64,000 nucleotides of DNA from Adiantum capillus-veneris (Eukaryota > Streptophyta > Polypodiopsida > Polypodiales > Pteridaceae). The notes under the pieces are model-generated. The model made no database searches. It had not been told where the DNA came from and worked only from the letters and a program-made list of their open reading frames with translations. The number at the start of each line of letters is the position of its first letter. The stretch's first letter is position 1. The stretch spans positions 27,038,769 to 27,102,768 of the forward strand of contig CM043971.1 of NCBI GenBank assembly GCA_014529385.2, read 5' to 3'. This document shows positions 46,002 through 56,612 of this stretch, piece after piece. The position numbers and the translations under genes are program-made.

Positions 46002-46660
46002 CTAGCTACGGCTAAACTGACGTCGTCTAGTCAGACGTCTCATCGCATCCAAGTGGCGTATCTGTCGGATTCTGCAAAAAAAGACAATAAAACAGCTTTC
46101 AGTAAGTATAAACATATAACGACATTTATAAAACAATACAAAAAATAGAAAAGAGTAAACCCTAATACTAACCATGCCGCCGCGAGAACTGAGAATGTCC
46201 ATCAGGGCATTTAAGCCCTTCCTGCCTGCGTACTCGCGCTCGTACGGTGTGGGATCACGTCCTGTCATCGCCCACTGTCAAAACATACAAAGATTTCATT
46301 ATGTTAGAATTAAAAAACTCATAAACCCTAAACTATCGAACATAAAGAGCAATGCGAAAACACTTACAAAATCGGCCTCAAATGATGCCCATCCACCGCT
46401 CCCCAAGTGGTGCGAGCTCCCTACCTCTACTCGCGCTCTGGCTGCATCCTTTTGTTGCTTCTACTTGTCGGGATTCTCGCGCGCTGCTTTCTTTGCATTC
46501 TTCCAATCTTCTTTGGCCAGCCAATTTGGCCTTTTCCACCCATGCTTGATTGCTTTTTTCACTTCAGAACGCTAATGTTTGCAGTATTCGTGCATTCGAA
46601 TCTTCATCAGGTCTTCATTGAAGCGCTGATCCCGTGTTGGAACGGGAAACTCATCATGAA
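46002..46660 (-). pseudogene. CACTA-B TNPA-like gene, last exons
   Basis: Minus-strand pieces: a Lys-rich helix (AIKHGWKRPNWLAKEDWKNA, then KKAARENPDKQKQQKD), HLGSGGWASFEADF ending at a GTAAGTG donor (about 46368), AMTGRDPTPYEREYAGRKGL (46268-46180), and RIRQIRHLDAMRRLTRRRQF to a stop at 46002. The order matches the A exons split by G1. The intron boundaries are plausible but not proven. Confidence 0.6.
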
Positions 46661-46919
46661 GTATGCTGATGCCTCTGTTTTTTAAATCACTTGATACTTC
46701 ACTTCATTTTTTTAGTATGTAGTGTCTAAACAGCTAAGAGCAAAGACCACGCATGCGCGAGATCACCTTCTTGCTGTCATCATCCATGATGATGCTGCCG
46801 CTGAAGTCGACGGAGTAAGGCAAGCCCTCTGGCCGGTGACGCGTGAACCTGGGTGTCTCGGCAGGGGTCTCTAGCGGCGTGTCGATGGGGGTACGGACGT
46901 CAAGTGTCTCCACCGGCGT

Positions 46920-47290
46920 CTAGGCCCCGAAGCGAGGAGTGTCGAGTGGGGTGGCTCCTGGCGGAGTAGGTAGAGGTGTGTAACTGCTAGGAACAGTCAG
47001 CCGCGCAAAACCTGGCGTAGATGGCGATGATGTGGCTGGTGTGGGGGCGGGCAAAGAAGGGGAGGGTAAAGAGCCTCGTCGAACACGAGGCGGTGTAGAG
47101 GCATCGGCGGTGAAATTCCCACAACAACCGCCACCGCCACCACTAGAGCGCCGGTGTCTAGACGAGTGTGAAGCTCGTCTTGTCGACGCCGAAGCTTCGG
47201 AGCGCGCCGAATGCTCCGAAAGAGAGGGAGATGCGGATGGAGTAGGAACGCGCGATGATGCGCCAGAGCGATGACGCTCCACGTACCACT
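46920..47290 (-). pseudogene. CACTA-B TNPA-like gene, basic/Pro-rich exon
   Basis: About 120 codons: MERHRSGASSRVPTPSASPS, a Ser/Arg-rich stretch, SSGGGGGCCGNFTADASTPP, then Pro/Thr-rich to PRFGA-stop at 46920. The GGGCCG...TDASTPP block is shared with A (43300-43400). It has a low-complexity DNA-binding-protein look. It lies directly downstream of the tnp2 3' exons. Confidence 0.55.
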
Positions 47291-47608
47291 GTCTCTACTG
47301 CGGTGACAAAGAAGAAAGAAACTCCTCATCATCCATACCTGCATTAAACACAGGAATATTTAAACTTAATATTGAATGAATAGAGTAGACAATGACGCAA
47401 AGACCATTAAATACAATGATGTAATGACGCATATAAATACAATGACGCAAGGAATTGAGTGATAGAAGAGGCAAGTCGAAAACTCAGAATTTTCAATCAA
47501 AAGATGTGAGCGCGAGTAGAAAAGAGCGTTATACACCATGGAAGGTACTTAGAGAGCCAGAGCTTTTACAACACGGAGCAAAATTGTTCAAATACAATAT
47601 TTGTGGCT

Positions 47609-48316
47609 TTAAGAGATCTCTCTCTCATCCTCGCATAACTCAGCATAACTTCCTATATCTATATAGAGCTCTCTGTTTAAACACATATCCTCTGTTTCAT
47701 TTTGTAGCTCCTCTGCATGCACCCCATATAGAGTAGTAGCATCTTGATGCTCGTCTGGCACCACCGCAGCGGCTTCTGATTGAGCATCTTCTTTGATCTC
47801 CTCCATTGATGCCGTTGTGATTGGCACATGGTAGCCTTCATAAGTCCTTGCACTACGAGGGGCTACCTCTATGACGTACCACCAGTTTGATGTAGACTTT
47901 GTAGGATGAAATATTACGTGCCAGAGCCACATAACTTACATGAGAGCTTTCAAGCACATAACTTGTAAAAGGGGGATGTTAACTATTTACATACTTACTT
48001 GTTCACAATGCTTGGGTAGTACGAAAGTGTCTCTTAGGTCAGTCCATTTCTTAGTAGAATCCACCTCAAGAAAACCAGACTCTCCTCTACGCACAGTAGC
48101 GTTGCGACCCTCCATGATTATCTTGAACCATTGCACGTCGAACAAGTCGACAAAAAATCCTCTATAATCGATCTTCAAAATCTCTTGTAGCGTGCCGAAG
48201 TAAGTGAGTTCCGCCACCACAGGATCTGCATCAGAGGAACGTCGTCGACTAGACTGTTCAAATTTTGCCATGATTCCACAATCTTGAGTAAAACTCTTTT
48301 TGTCAATCCGTTCCAC
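47609..48316 (-). pseudogene. tnp2: CACTA-B tnp2, C-terminal exons (DUF4216-like)
   Basis: Exon 48316-47987: DPVVAELTYFGTLQEILKID, then YRGFFVDLFDVQWFKIIMEG and FVLPKHCEQ, the DUF4216-type end of tnp2 proteins. The next exon, 47932-47609, reads FHPTKSTSNWWYVIEVAPR and an acidic tail ending before the TNPA-like gene. Introns between them are plausible (AG and GT at the edges). Confidence 0.72.
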
Positions 48317-48414
48317 CCTAAAATGTCGACCTTTACACCATGCTGCTGTGTATGACTTATACTACAACGAACAAAGATTATGAGTGGCCGTTCAAACGTT
48401 TAGAAATAAAGTCA

Positions 48415-48968
48415 CTAGCTAGTCGTACATTGCAAACTTACCTTGGTCGCGCAACCCCGAGAGTACTCCCACTCTTCCTCAGTCACTTCGTCACCGCATT
48501 GTTGTGCGCTTTTCAATTGGTTGTGCAACCATCTTAAGCTCATGAATGTTGGTAGGCTCTCCAGAACCGTCGGATAGTGCATCGGTGGTCGTCTTCCCCG
48601 TCTCCACTCAATTCGTGCCCTTTGTCGCTCTTGCTTTGTATCCTCATATTGTGAAATCCACTTTTGCATCACTGGATTGTGAAGCATGCTAAATCGGTTG
48701 ATTTTAGCCTCTAGATCTTCCGTCATCTTCTTCTCAACACCAAGATTGCACATGACAATCCCAGATATGCGCTCATCATCTATGGTTCGCCATAGCGTGT
48801 CCCGGGCTTTATCAAATCCGTCTAGCCACTCTCCAATGTACACTAGGGACTCTGATACCAACCAACCTTCTGCCATGCTACCCTCCGGACGTGCCTTTTG
48901 ACGTACCTAAACAAAGCAATGACGCTTGCATTTGACCACCCGTACACTGCCTGCAGATTCAAAAACAT
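48415..48968 (-). pseudogene. tnp2: CACTA-B tnp2, middle exons beside G2
   Basis: 48968-48905 continues the N-terminal part (LNLQAVYGWSNASVIALF). After an apparent internal deletion of roughly 400 residues comes VRQKARPEGSMAEGWLVSES to WEYSRGCATK (about 48898-48430). The deletion removes the catalytic core seen in A. Confidence 0.75.
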
Positions 48969-51160
48969 TGGAGAGGGGGAATGGGGGAACACACCCGGCA
49001 CAAACAAAAGGGCCTCTCTATAGCTCAGGGCATTCACAGCACCCCTATCCTCTCAGAAAACACCTTCAAAGGAACAATCTACACTAGCAGAGAACCGCCT
49101 TCCCGATTACCATAGCACACACACTCCATATACCACCGCACAAGGTATACCTGCTACCACTGCCTGTCTCCACCCTTACACACACACACAACCACTCAAG
49201 CTCTCTCTCTCTCTCTCACTCAAAAACACCATCGATCTGGGGGGGCACACACATCCACACAACCGGCACCGAGGAGAATCATGAAAGCAAGAGAAAGAGA
49301 AGGGGGGAAGGGGAAACAACAGCATGGGAGGCAATTGTGGCTTGATTGCAATGCCATCAACATGGCCATTTTCAAGCAAAAGTTACAAAGGGGTTGACTT
49401 CCTAGAGAACTCCACTTTGCAGGCTTCAAACGGAACCTCCAAAGGACAAGAAAACCCATCAATTTGACTAATTTTTGGCTTTTATAGGGGGGGGCTTTAA
49501 TTTGGGAATTTACAATTTAATAGGTCCACCTGGCACCCATTTTTGGCATCTTTTGGGAAAGGGGGCACCGCCTTGCCCTATCTCTCTCTTTCCTTCACTC
49601 TTTTCACTTGGGAGGGGGGGAAATAGCGATGTCACTATTGCCTCTTGGCGTTTTTAGTTTTTTACCCCTCATTTTTACATTTTTTACCCCCCCTTAGGGT
49701 TACCATTTTGCACTGCCCCTTTGGCTTGACTTTGACTTTCCCTCCTCTATCCGACTCTCCCTTGGCTCCCTTTTGGCTTTGACCTCCATCTTTTGGCCCT
49801 TTGACTTGGTTTGGCTTTATCTTTGCCCTCAGCTTGGTTTTGTCTGGACCTTACTTCGCCCTTGCTCTTTTGGTCTAGATGGCACCCTCGGGCTTTATCT
49901 CTCTCTCTATGCGGGAACTACTCCTTACCTGAGGGGGGGAGTCAATAGCGATGTCGCTATTGACCCCCTCCTCCTCCTCAAAATTTTGGCGCCCCATGGG
50001 CTCGCGGGACTACCCCCCACTGGTATGCCACATCATCACCACCGGCCGCCAAAGACCGTGAGTGGGCGCGCCACTGCGCCGCCCCGCCTTACCTCCAAAA
50101 CCCGCCGCGGACGTTGGACTGGGCCGCACCACCGCTCACAGCGCCCTACTGGGCCGTGCCACCGGCGCCATAGCCATGAGCTCACGGAGCTCCAAAGGGG
50201 CTCCCATCCATGCTCTCAAAAGGGTGAATGCCCAGGCCCATATACCGTGAGAGTCCCAAGCCCGGCTACGCATATGGGACAATGCCCACACCACGTGGCA
50301 ACTGCTGGTCCCTTGAGCCCTCAAGGCCTTTGCAAATTGTTTGAAAACACTCCTATAGAGAACCCACTTTCTCCCCTTGCCTGTCCTGCCCACCAACTGA
50401 CACTCAGTGACTCAATCAATGAGCCGTAAGATTGTGCCAAGTGCCCATTTTGTCGGCCCTGGGTTATGTAGATCTCTTTGTATTTTGACTCCCCCGTGCT
50501 CGTTATTCAAAGCCGCCAAAAAACCGGGAAATGCATTTGCATCATCCTCCTTAGCACTTGTTGCTAATTACAACTTGCTATAATGTGCTGACCAAGTACC
50601 CGATTGATGCACCCTCGACTCGTGCTAACTCCACATGGTACACCCTTCCACTGAGAATCTTGGTGAGGCCAAGTGGGCTCAGACCCGGCCCCTGGAAAAT
50701 GTTCAAAAGACCTTAACTTGCTATCCAGAGCTCTGATTTGCGATCCGAGAAGACAAGCATGCTCCATAACTCGAGCACTACACTCATATGCACTGACATC
50801 AGCCCAGACCACCTGTCCCCGGCTACTTTATCCGTCGGGGATTTGCTACACACCCTTTCTTTAATCTGCAATATCTTGAGCACCAAGGCTCCGTTTGACA
50901 AGCCGTCTGGACCGGTTTCTAGAGCACACTGAAGACCACCTTTCAATGTACTGACTTGGAATTTCGGACACCTTGACCTGCCACCCCATCTAGACCATTC
51001 CATAGCACTTTTGGCCTAAAAAACCGCATCAGGCATACTTTCCCGCTATCCTTTAGCTGCCAGGGGCCTTAGCACCTGCCCTAGCCTTCTGCACTGCACT
51101 CGACTGCACCTTTTGCCTTGCATAGACCACCTGCTAGCCTCGACCAACTTTAGCTGCACC
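48969..51160 (-). repeat. 3' LTR of G2 (left), 2192 bp
   Basis: In plus orientation it starts TGGAGAGGGGG and ends TTTAGCTGCACC. It contains two near-palindromic dyads, AATAGCGATGTCACTATT (49622-49639) and GTCAATAGCGATGTCGCTAT plus TGAC (49941-49964). GC-rich for the region. Plus-strand frames here (for example 49773-50429) are not proteins I recognise. Confidence 0.92.
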
Positions 51161-51328
51161 GTCATTGCCCAGCCCCCTCGTCGAACATTCATGTTCGATT
51201 ACAAGCATATGTACACAAATTTGAAATTGGCACATCAAACAGATGATAGAAAGCACTCACAAAACCATAACTATATGTAGAAACTATGTACAAAGCTTTA
51301 TCTCCTTTCTTTTCACATAGTGCATGCT

Positions 51329-52220
51329 TTAGGTGGGTTGCCCACCCCCCTCGACTATAATTTGCTGCACTTCAGGCACTAGACTTCTCTCGAAATACAA
51401 TTTGAACCGCACACCATTCAACCTGTTCCTAAGAAGCTTTCCATTTGCTCTTACCAGCTGATAGGTCCCATTTGGAAAGGCCTTCTTCACTTGATATGGA
51501 CCTGTCCACTTCTTCTTGAACTTCTTCTGGAATGTGAAATCTAGGTAGCTCTCGTACTTCATGACCAGGTCTCCTTCCTCTATCTTCTTGTCTGGCAGGT
51601 TCTGATTGAACTTGGCAACCCACTTCTCTCTCTGCTTCACATAGTAGTCTGCCGCTGCCTCTTTGTCCATCTGCAAAGCCTCCAAGCTGGCTATCCAATC
51701 CTCTAGAACTCCTTGTTGAGTGGCATTGACACGACACATACCCTTCAAAGCACCTAGTTGTGCATGCACTGGCAACACAACCTCTTTACCATAGACAAGC
51801 TCGAATGGAGTGAAGATTGTAGCCACTTTATAGGACGTTCTATATGCCCACAGACATCTCTCCAGATTTGCTTCCCACTCAGCTTCCTGCTTATACACAT
51901 ACTTTGTTAGCATTTTGAAAATTTGACCATTAGAACTTTCAACTAGACCATTGCACTATTGGTGATAGAGCGAGGAAAACCGATGCTGAATCTTTAGCCT
52001 CTCTACTAATGCGCTCATGAGTTTGCTTCTAAACCCCTAACCCCTATCAGAAACTAACACCCATGGAACCCCAAAACGGCAACATATGTTATCAAACACA
52101 AACTGAGCCACCACACTAGCATTGACTTCCTTCATTGCTTTGGCCTTGACCCATCTTGTAAGGTAGTCAATGGCTATCACCACGTACTTCTTACCACTTG
52201 TAGACTTTGGGAGAGGGCCT
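51329..52220 (-). pseudogene. pol: G2 integrase, core remainder and C-terminal domain
   Basis: 51913-51329 is open: CLWAYRTSYKVATIFTPFEL, LVMKYESYLDFTFQKKFKKK, WTGPYQVKKAFPNGTYQL, the SH3-like end of Tat-type integrases. Upstream (51914-52160), WVLVSDRG-stop-GFRSK and NGLVESSNGQIF give the second Asp and the Glu, with two stops. The frame to the first Asp block is broken by the 83-bp duplication. Confidence 0.8.
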
Positions 52221-52323
52221 ATAGCATCCAGACCCCACTTGTAAGGTAGTCAATGGCTACCACCACGTACTTCTTACCACTTGTAGACTTTGGGAGAGGG
52301 CCTATAGCATCCAGACCCCACTT
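52158..52323. repeat. 83-bp tandem duplication in G2 integrase
   Basis: GTAAGGTAGTCAATGGCT begins at 52158 and again at 52241 with the intervening 83 bp repeated almost exactly (ATC versus ACC). 83 is not a multiple of three, so the integrase frame is lost after DYLT. Confidence 0.93.
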
Positions 52324-53172
52324 TTTGAAAGCACTTTGTGCGATGATGACACCCTGTGACTCCGCTACCAGTTGTCTTTCACCTATAGTCTGACACTCGT
52401 GGCATGTCTTGCACCAGTAATGCACGTCCTTCACCATGGAAGGCCACCAAAAGCCCGCTCTAAGCACTCGAAAGAGAACCTGATCTTTGCCCTGGTGTCC
52501 GTTGTCTTCATGGCATTGCTCCAACACCACCCCTATCTCTTCTTTGTACAACACCCTTCTAAGCACTCCGTCACGCCCATAGTTCATGAGATCCTCACCT
52601 ACCAATGTGAATTTGTGGGCCTTTTTCACCACTCTTCTCTTTTGTAGCTTGGACAAACCTTCTGAACATTTCCCTGTACTCAAAAATCCTTCAATCTCCT
52701 TTATAGTCTCCCTACCTGCATAAGTGGTTGGGGCCACATATAAACCTGCAACATGCACTTGTACTTTGCTGCTTGCTAGCTGGTCCGCCTCTTGATTCTG
52801 ATCTCTCCTCACATGCTTGAATTGGACTTCTTCAAAAGACTTTAACATCTTCTTGATGGAAAAAAAACAATGCTTCAAAGAATCGCGCTTTGGCATAAAA
52901 TTTGCTTGATAACTAGCAATGCATCTCCCTTCACTACCAACCTTGAAATGCCGCACTCTACGCACTGCTTTAAACCCAAATGCAGAGTGAGATACTTCGC
53001 CTCGTTATTGGTGTGGACATCCTCTAGATCATATGCCTTTGAGAATATAGTTTTGCCATGTGGGTCATGTATCACCACACCTCCTCCTGCTTTCTGCACT
53101 ACCCTTCGATATGTTCCATCGAACCACATAGTAAAAGCATCCCCCAAGTCGGGTTCTTCCTTAGCTTCATCT
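52219..53172 (-). pseudogene. pol: G2 second RNase H and integrase N-terminal part
   Basis: 53147-52875: MWFDGTYRRVVQKAGGGVV, NNEAKYLTLHLGLKQCVECG, VVKGDALLVIKQI, an archaeal-type RNase H (Glu of NNEAEY replaced by Lys: NNEAKY keeps the first Glu). A frameshift near 52900 moves the rest (HVRRDQNQEADQLASSKV) to the frame 52965-52219. That frame continues with integrase HHCC (CHEDNGHQGKDQVLF, YWCKTCHECQ) and WGLDAIGPLPKS. Confidence 0.82.
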
Positions 53173-53861
53173 CACACCACTCTTGGATAGGCCGAAAAAT
53201 CAATGGCCTTACTGACAAGAATGTCTGCCAGGTGAGACCGACTCGTGTGATCCACCTTGAACTCAAACTCAAACTCCTGTAGCTCCAACACCCACTTCAT
53301 AATCCTCCTCCCTGGCTTCAAATGTAGCACTACCTCTGGCAATAGATTATTAGCCGTTAACACAAAAAACTTACGCACAATCAAATGGACTTTGAACTTC
53401 CTGCAAGCAAAGACCAGAGCCATCACCCATTGCTCCGCCTCGGTGTAGGTATCCTCTCCTGGGCTAATTACCCTGCTCTCAAAGTATATCAGCTTGTAGC
53501 TTCTTCCTACCTTTTTCAATAGAACCTCTCCAATAGCAATTGTGCCCACCATCATAGACACATATAAGTCTTCCTCTCGATTGGGAGGGCACACCGTTGG
53601 CAACTGACACAAAATCTCCTTGACTCTATCAAAAGCCTCCTGAGCTTCCTCATCCCACTCATAACTATGCACTTGCTGAGCCCTCTTTTGAAGAGGATGC
53701 ACATATTGCGACAGCATCCAAACGAAACGTGACAAATATTTCAACTTATGAACAAATGAAGCCAAACCTTGAGCATCTGATGGTGGCTCCATCAAAACCA
53801 ATGCTTTCACCTTCTCGGGATCTGCCTCTATACCATTTTGCGACACCACATGACCTAACAA
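53172..53861 (-). pseudogene. pol: G2 RT thumb and first RNase H
   Basis: LGHVVSQNGIEADPEKVKAL, LASFVHKLKYLSRFVWMLSQ, then RNase H: LYVSMMVGTIAIGEVLLKK, YFESRVISPGEDTYTEAEQW, FELEFKVDHTSRSHLADIL-like end. The frame is shared with the RT upstream, separated by one TAG (53862-53864). It ends at a TGA before the second RNase H. Confidence 0.85.
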
Positions 53862-54491
53862 CTACGCTCGAGGCTGTGCTAGCTTGCACTTCTTGGGATT
53901 CAGCTGACCTCCTTCTTCATCAATCCTTTGAAAGCATAATTGGAGCTTCGATAGGTGCTCCAACCTTGAACTGTAGCAGTCGATATCATCCATGAAAACC
54001 CTAATAAAATGACCCAGGTATGGACCAAATACCCTGTTCATCCAGTCTTGGAAGGTGGCATATGCATTTACTAAGACGAATGGCATCCTGCGGTAAGCAA
54101 AACAACCCCATGGAGATATGAACGTGGTCTTCAATTGGTCTTCAAGAACAATCCCTATCTGAAAGTACCCCGAAAATCCATCCATAATTGAATATCTCTC
54201 ATGCCTCGCCACCTGGTTAAGGATTTTGTCTTGGAACGGCAAGGGATAGTGATTCCTCTTGGTCGCGGCATTCAATGGCTTGTAGTCGACACACACTCTC
54301 CATTTTCCATTATTCTTAGGGGTTATGACCACTGGCAAGACCCACTCTGACTCTTTCACAGGATATATGATGCCTGCATCCAATAGCTTATTGAATTCCT
54401 GCCAAAGGGCTTCTTTTTGGATTTTCCCTAGTCTTCTTAGCTTCTGTGCTTTAGGCTTATGTCCCTCCTTAAGAACAATCTTGTGCTCCAC
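53862..54491 (-). pseudogene. pol: G2 reverse transcriptase core
   Basis: GKWRVCVDYKPLNAATKRNH, YSIMDGFSGYFQIGI (motif A Asp), RMPFVLVNAYATFQDWM and VFMDDIDCYS (catalytic FMDD). The FGLTNAPATFQ block is altered (VLVNAYATFQ), a sign of decay. The frame continues upstream of 54491 into the protease region with a change near 54500. Confidence 0.88.
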
Positions 54492-54503
54492 CCCTTTTGC
54501 ACC

Positions 54504-55200
54504 TCACAAATGATTATACTCCATCGCGAATAGGTTAGGATAGGACTCACACAACTGAACATATCCTTCCTTTTCACCCTTGGTTAAATCTTCACTTATC
54601 ATGATCGAAACCTCCTCTATGCTTAAACCATGAGTTTGACACTGCATACCTTCTTCTTTAGGTGGAGAGTCGTCTATGGTGACCCCGAATAAATCTGCAT
54701 CTATCTTTAGCATGTCATCCTCGCTCTCCTCTTCCTTTGTGCTAGTATAGCCTTCATCATAGCCCGTCTCGGTCTCATACTCATAGCTCGTTGTGTCTCC
54801 CTCATCTTTAACTGCCATAGGACGAGAACTGCTCTCCTTGGTCTTCAAACCAAGCACAATTTGTCTGCCTTTCTCTTTGTCAGGCAAAGTGAATACTTTG
54901 CTCTCCCAATCTTGCTTTGCACCTATTGCCAAAAGCCATGGCCTACCCAAAATGATTGGATAAGCATTATCACCTGCCTTCATCACAAAGAAATCAATCA
55001 AGCACTCTATGCCCATCACCGTGACCTTCACATCCTGCGCGACACCCAGACACCTGGCTTTGGTATGGTTGGCCATCCTCATGTGCACATTCGACCTGAC
55101 TACTCCCTTGACTCCCGTCTCTTTCATGGCTACTTCCGTCATGACACAAACCTGTGCTCCACCATCTATGTAGGCTTATACCTGCATCCTCTTTTCTATA
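54504..55200 (-). pseudogene. pol: G2 protease and acidic linker
   Basis: The active-site segment AYIDGGAQVCVMTEVA is readable at about 55170-55120, with a TAA just before it. The open frame from 55142 continues VRSNVHMRMANHTKARCLGV, YPIILGRPWLLAIGAKQDW, then an acidic linker (EYETETGYDEGYTSTKEEES) as in G1. It is an aspartic protease of the Asp-Gly-Gly type seen in plant Tat-like Gypsy elements. Confidence 0.82.
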
Positions 55201-55589
55201 ATTGCATCCACCAACGGAAGAACATCAGTGGGGCTACCTACCCTTAAAGCCATGTTTTGCACTGCTTGGACATTTCCCTTAGCTCTTGGCAGCCTGGTGC
55301 TAACACTTGTAGACCACTGTCTCCTTAACTTTGGATATAAAGCTAACAGCTGGCCAAACCTAATATTTGATTTTTAATTTTGAACATCACTCACCAGATT
55401 GTACTCGGGATAGCCACGTCCTAGTTGGAAATCTGCTTGCTTTATCTTGCGCCGCCTCCTTCTTTTGCTAGGCTCAGGCTTCTCTCTACCTTCTTACACC
55501 TTCTCTTTGCCTTTGCGAGCTCTGGTTTCCCGCTCTGTCTCTGTCTCTCTTTTAGCTCTTGCCCTCTAATTGGCTAACACTTCAACATC

Positions 55590-56534
55590 CTATTTATCCA
55601 CTCCTATAATGTTTACTCTTGGGACTTCACCTCCGTTTTGCAGAGCTGGCTGCACAGGATTCTCCACCGCTTGCTCTCTTGGGCCATTGTATTGTCCTTG
55701 CCCTCGACCCCTACCAAAAAACGGGTACATACCTCCTCTTTCTCTCTGCAGTTGAGGACAATCAGGTGCATAGTGCCCTTCTTCTCCACAATTATAACAT
55801 CTACCTGGCAGTGGCCATGCCCTGCCCCTTGCTCCTCTTGGCTGTCCTCTATCCATGACACTGAGCCGCAACTCCTGCATTTTCTTGGACAAATCTTGCA
55901 CTGTGCGCACCCAATTTTGCGGCACAACAGCTACACCTCGAATTCCCTGATTTTCTTCATGTGCAGCCTCTCTCAGACTCTGCGGTTGAACATGGGCCAT
56001 CGTCTCATAGCCTGATATGCCCTGATCTATCTTCTTCTTTATCTTTCTGCTCTTCGACCGTGCAATGGCTATTGCACCATTGTAATTTTTTGGACTCTCG
56101 AAATCGTCCTTTTCTCTCACCTTGGGATGTAGACACGCCATGAATTTGTCTAGTTTGAAGTAGTCTCCATTAGCCAATTGCATGGCTGCCGCTAACTCTG
56201 CCCAACACTCTTCAAAATGACCCAAAAACAAATTGAATTCTTCACTTACATCTTGCTTAAGCGCCTTCAGTTTTGCATCCATCTCGACTGGGGAAGTCTC
56301 CTTGCGGAAGTCGTGAAGAAACCTCGCCCGTAGAGCCGGCCATGCTTGCTTCGGCTCGCCTTCCAATGATTCGTACCATGCTTTAGCTCTACCACGCATC
56401 ACCAAAGGAAAAGTCTGCATTTTGCTATCCTCGTTTGGCATACGCAACGATAGCATATACAGCTCAAAATTTGACATCAAATCGTCAGGGCTCTCTTCTC
56501 CTGTGAAAATCGGTCCATAGCTTCTCGTTGCCAT
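55590..56534 (-). CDS. gag: G2 gag polyprotein (about 314 aa)
   Basis: The first ATG in frame is at 56534 (MATRSYGPIF); the upstream 12 codons start with TTG after a stop. Capsid blocks MQTFPLVMRGRAKAWYESLE, RARFLHDFRKE and FNLFLGHFEECWAEL span residues about 50-130. The CCHC knuckle CYNCGEEGHYAPDC lies near residue 265. The end is INIIGVDK-like then stop at 55590. It is intact and would form particles if expressed. Confidence 0.85.
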   Translation of the reverse strand: MATRSYGPIFTGEESPDDLMSNFELYMLSLRMPNEDSKMQTFPLVMRGRAKAWYESLEGEPKQAWPALRARFLHDFRKETSPVEMDAKLKALKQDVSEEFNLFLGHFEECWAELAAAMQLANGDYFKLDKFMACLHPKVREKDDFESPKNYNGAIAIARSKSRKIKKKIDQGISGYETMAHVQPQSLREAAHEENQGIRGVAVVPQNWVRTVQDLSKKMQELRLSVMDRGQPRGARGRAWPLPGRCYNCGEEGHYAPDCPQLQRERGGMYPFFGRGRGQGQYNGPREQAVENPVQPALQNGGEVPRVNIIGVDK

Positions 56535-56589
56535 GGCTTCCAATGCGAAAAAATGCTTCTTTTCAATCAACTAGGAGTAATCAGTGTGC

Positions 56590-56607
56590 TCCTCCGTGGG
56601 GGCACCA
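56590..56607 (-). promoter_or_regulatory. Primer-binding site of G2
   Basis: On the minus strand TGGTGCCCCCACGGAGGA, 5 nt inside the 5' LTR. It differs from the G1 site at one base. Confidence 0.7.
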
Positions 56608-56612
56608 GAAGA

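Noticed and set aside
46174-46685. Plus-strand frames opposite CACTA-B exons
   Set aside because: Homology with CACTA-A places coding on the minus strand here.
49773-50429. 218-residue frame in the G2 LTR
   Set aside because: It lies wholly in the LTR, is broken in the other LTR copy and has no recognisable domain.
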